DNA of 64,000 nt, taken from positions 1 to 64,000 of the forward strand of contig NZ_RHNW01000006.1 of NCBI RefSeq assembly GCF_003946045.1, written 5' to 3'. Both the position numbers and the translations under genes were made by a program. The notes under the pieces are model-generated. The model was not told the DNA's origin, ran no database searches, and saw only the letters and a program-made list of their open reading frames with translations. The stretch is from Levilactobacillus mulengensis (GTDB lineage Bacteria; Bacillota; Bacilli; Lactobacillales; Lactobacillaceae). Shown here in pieces: positions 62,581 to 64,000 of this stretch (position 1 is the first letter of the stretch; every line of letters starts with the position of its first letter).

Positions 62581-63879
62581 CTACCGAACCGTTTCGTGAA
62601 TCAGCGTAATTGGTTTAGCTGAATCGCTAATTTCAATGTTCTTGTAAAGCATGTCCTTGATGTCATCAACATCTTCACGGTTACTGTAGATGGTCAAGAG
62701 CGTGTCGCCGGTCTTAACGGCGTCACCGATCTTCTTGTTCATCATGATACCAACCGCGTAGTCCAGCTTGTCGTCAGCCTTTTGCCGGCCACCACCGAGT
62801 AACATCCCGGCGATACCCATTTCATCGGCTTCAACCTTGCTGACAACCCCGTCAGACTTGGCTGGCAAGTCAATCTTGTATTTGGCTTGTGGCATGATTT
62901 CTGGGTGTTCGATGACACTCCGGTCGCCGCCTTGGGCTTCGATCATGTCGCCGAACTTCTTCAATGCGGAGCCGTCTTCGATGGTCTTTTCACACATTGC
63001 CCGGGCCGTCTTCAAGTCGTCAGCCTTCCCAGACATGACAACCATGTGAGACCCTAACGTCAAGACTAAGTCGGTAATGTCGGCTGGTGCTTGGCCCTTT
63101 AAGAGGTCGATGGATTCCTTGATTTCCAAGGCGTTCCCAATGGCGTTCCCCAAAGGTTGGTTCATATCGGAAATGATGGCCATGCAGTTCATGCCGACCC
63201 CTTTACCAATACCCACTAAGGCTTTGGCCAATTCACGTGAGTCGTCCAAGGTCTTCATGAAGGCACCCGCACCGGTCTTAACGTCGATAACTAAGGCGTC
63301 GGTCCCGGAAGCAATCTTCTTGCTCATGATGGAACTAGCAATCAACGGAATGGAGTCAACCGTGTCGGTGACGTCCCGCAGCGCGTAGATTTTCTTGTCG
63401 GCGGGGGCAATGTTCCCAGTAGCCCCAACGATAGCCAAACCTTGGTCCTTCACTTGCTTCTTAAATTCGTCTTCACTGATTTCAACTTTGTATCCTGGAA
63501 TCGCTTCCAATTTATCCAAAGTACCACCCGTGTGACCCAGGCCACGGCCAGAGATCATTGGAACGGGAATTCCTAATGCGGCAACGATTGGCGCCAATGG
63601 AATACTGGTCTTGTCACCCACACCACCGGTCGAGTGCTTGTCGACTTTAATGCCAGGGATGCTGGATAAGTCCAAATGGTCCCCGGACTTCATCATGGCC
63701 ATGGTCAGCTCTGAGCGTTCAGCGTCGGTCATGTCGTTGAAGTACGTTGCCATCAAGAAGGCACTGGTTTGGTAATCTGGAATTTCACCGGAAACTACCC
63801 CATCAACGAAGGTTTGGATTTCTTCCTTAGTTAATTCGCCACCGTTACGTTTCTTATCAATAATATCTACCATTCTCAT
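62581..63879 (-). CDS. pdp: pyrimidine-nucleoside phosphorylase
   Basis: Splits thymidine, uridine or deoxyuridine with phosphate during nucleoside salvage. 432 residues, standard length. N-terminal helical domain [21 protein letters not shown]; phosphate-binding [13 protein letters not shown] (about 81-93); [15 protein letters not shown] near 110-124; and [11 protein letters not shown] near 190 are intact. It is cytosolic. GGAG lies about 10 bp before the ATG. The next leftward gene ends only 37 bp upstream, consistent with a nucleoside catabolic operon. Confidence 0.95.
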   Translation of the reverse strand: MRMVDIIDKKRNGGELTKEEIQTFVDGVVSGEIPDYQTSAFLMATYFNDMTDAERSELTMAMMKSGDHLDLSSIPGIKVDKHSTGGVGDKTSIPLAPIVAALGIPVPMISGRGLGHTGGTLDKLEAIPGYKVEISEDEFKKQVKDQGLAIVGATGNIAPADKKIYALRDVTDTVDSIPLIASSIMSKKIASGTDALVIDVKTGAGAFMKTLDDSRELAKALVGIGKGVGMNCMAIISDMNQPLGNAIGNALEIKESIDLLKGQAPADITDLVLTLGSHMVVMSGKADDLKTARAMCEKTIEDGSALKKFGDMIEAQGGDRSVIEHPEIMPQAKYKIDLPAKSDGVVSKVEADEMGIAGMLLGGGRQKADDKLDYAVGIMMNKKIGDAVKTGDTLLTIYSNREDVDDIKDMLYKNIEISDSAKPITLIHETVR

Positions 63880-63916
63880 GTTTCAGCCACTCCATTTCTA
63901 ATTGGGATAAACGTCG

Positions 63917-64000
63917 CTACTGTTTCGGCGTGTCCTTAAGTAGTTGTGCTGCTGCGTGTTGATCAATAATGAGGCAATTCGGGTAGCCGCCCAGTAAGGC
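63917..64000 (-). CDS. C-terminal end of an unidentified gene (cut by the window edge)
   Basis: The last 27 codons before a TAG stop are open to the window edge (ending in HAAAQLLKDTPKQ). It is on the same strand as pdp and 37 bp upstream, so probably in the same operon. Too little remains to assign a family; nucleoside-catabolism partners are the natural candidates. Confidence 0.5.
   Translation of the reverse strand, partial: ALLGGYPNCLIIDQHAAAQLLKDTPKQ

Overview
The window looks like the chromosome of an obligately heterofermentative lactic acid bacterium of the family Lactobacillaceae, probably close to Levilactobacillus. This placement is inferred from a stand-alone gluconate/6-phosphogluconate module, a ClpE with HrcA and CtsR sites, a polyglycerolphosphate teichoic-acid gene set, and a G+C content near one half judged by eye. 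No genome comparison was possible. I see no transposase, integrase, phage gene or CRISPR array.

Layout. Bases 1-220 are the promoter and leader of an rRNA operon read leftward; its 16S gene lies just outside the window. Leftward genes follow: an LtaS-type lipoteichoic acid synthase, ykuJ, an operon of two glycolipid glycosyltransferases plus a flippase-like protein, and ptsH-ptsI. Rightward clpE is preceded by CIRCE and CtsR sites. Next come a MucBP-like protein, a Ca-type P-ATPase, a C69 dipeptidase, an NADH oxidase, a zinc-ribbon membrane protein, a lectin-like lipoprotein and RF3 (prfC). From 27 to 47 kb lie an alpha/beta hydrolase, a tagD/tagF teichoic acid cluster, an AI-2E-type permease, a DUF402 phosphatase, a beta-lactamase-like serine hydrolase, recX, a flavodoxin, a YihY protein, wecB overlapping a NERD gene, a GtrB-like glycosyltransferase, a first gluconate permease and a universal stress protein. 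From 48 to 64 kb lie tRNA-Arg(CCU), a DEAD-box helicase, an oxidoreductase, DUF4828, a degenerate GH25 protein, an RpiR regulator divergent from gnd-gntK-gntP, an amino-acid permease, gshA and pdp.

Functional themes. Envelope building is prominent: LTA synthase, glycolipid anchor synthesis, TagD/TagF, WecB and GtrB. Gluconate metabolism is the second theme: two GntP permeases, a kinase, a dehydrogenase and an RpiR regulator, with similar small palindromes in the promoter spacers of gnd and of the distant gntP. Stress and redox functions (ClpE, UspA, Nox, GshA) are the third.

Most unusual feature. A family of about 23 dispersed intergenic elements (core about 185 bp, up to about 300 bp with arms) fills nearly every larger gap. 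Each complete copy can fold into one closing helix around three hairpins. The helices are kept by compensatory base changes between copies. Most copies are also bounded by an outer inverted repeat whose sequence is usually private to that locus. I found no protein-coding mobile element that explains them. They behave like a structured RNA or a folded single-stranded DNA element, and I regard them as the best candidate for an undescribed system here.
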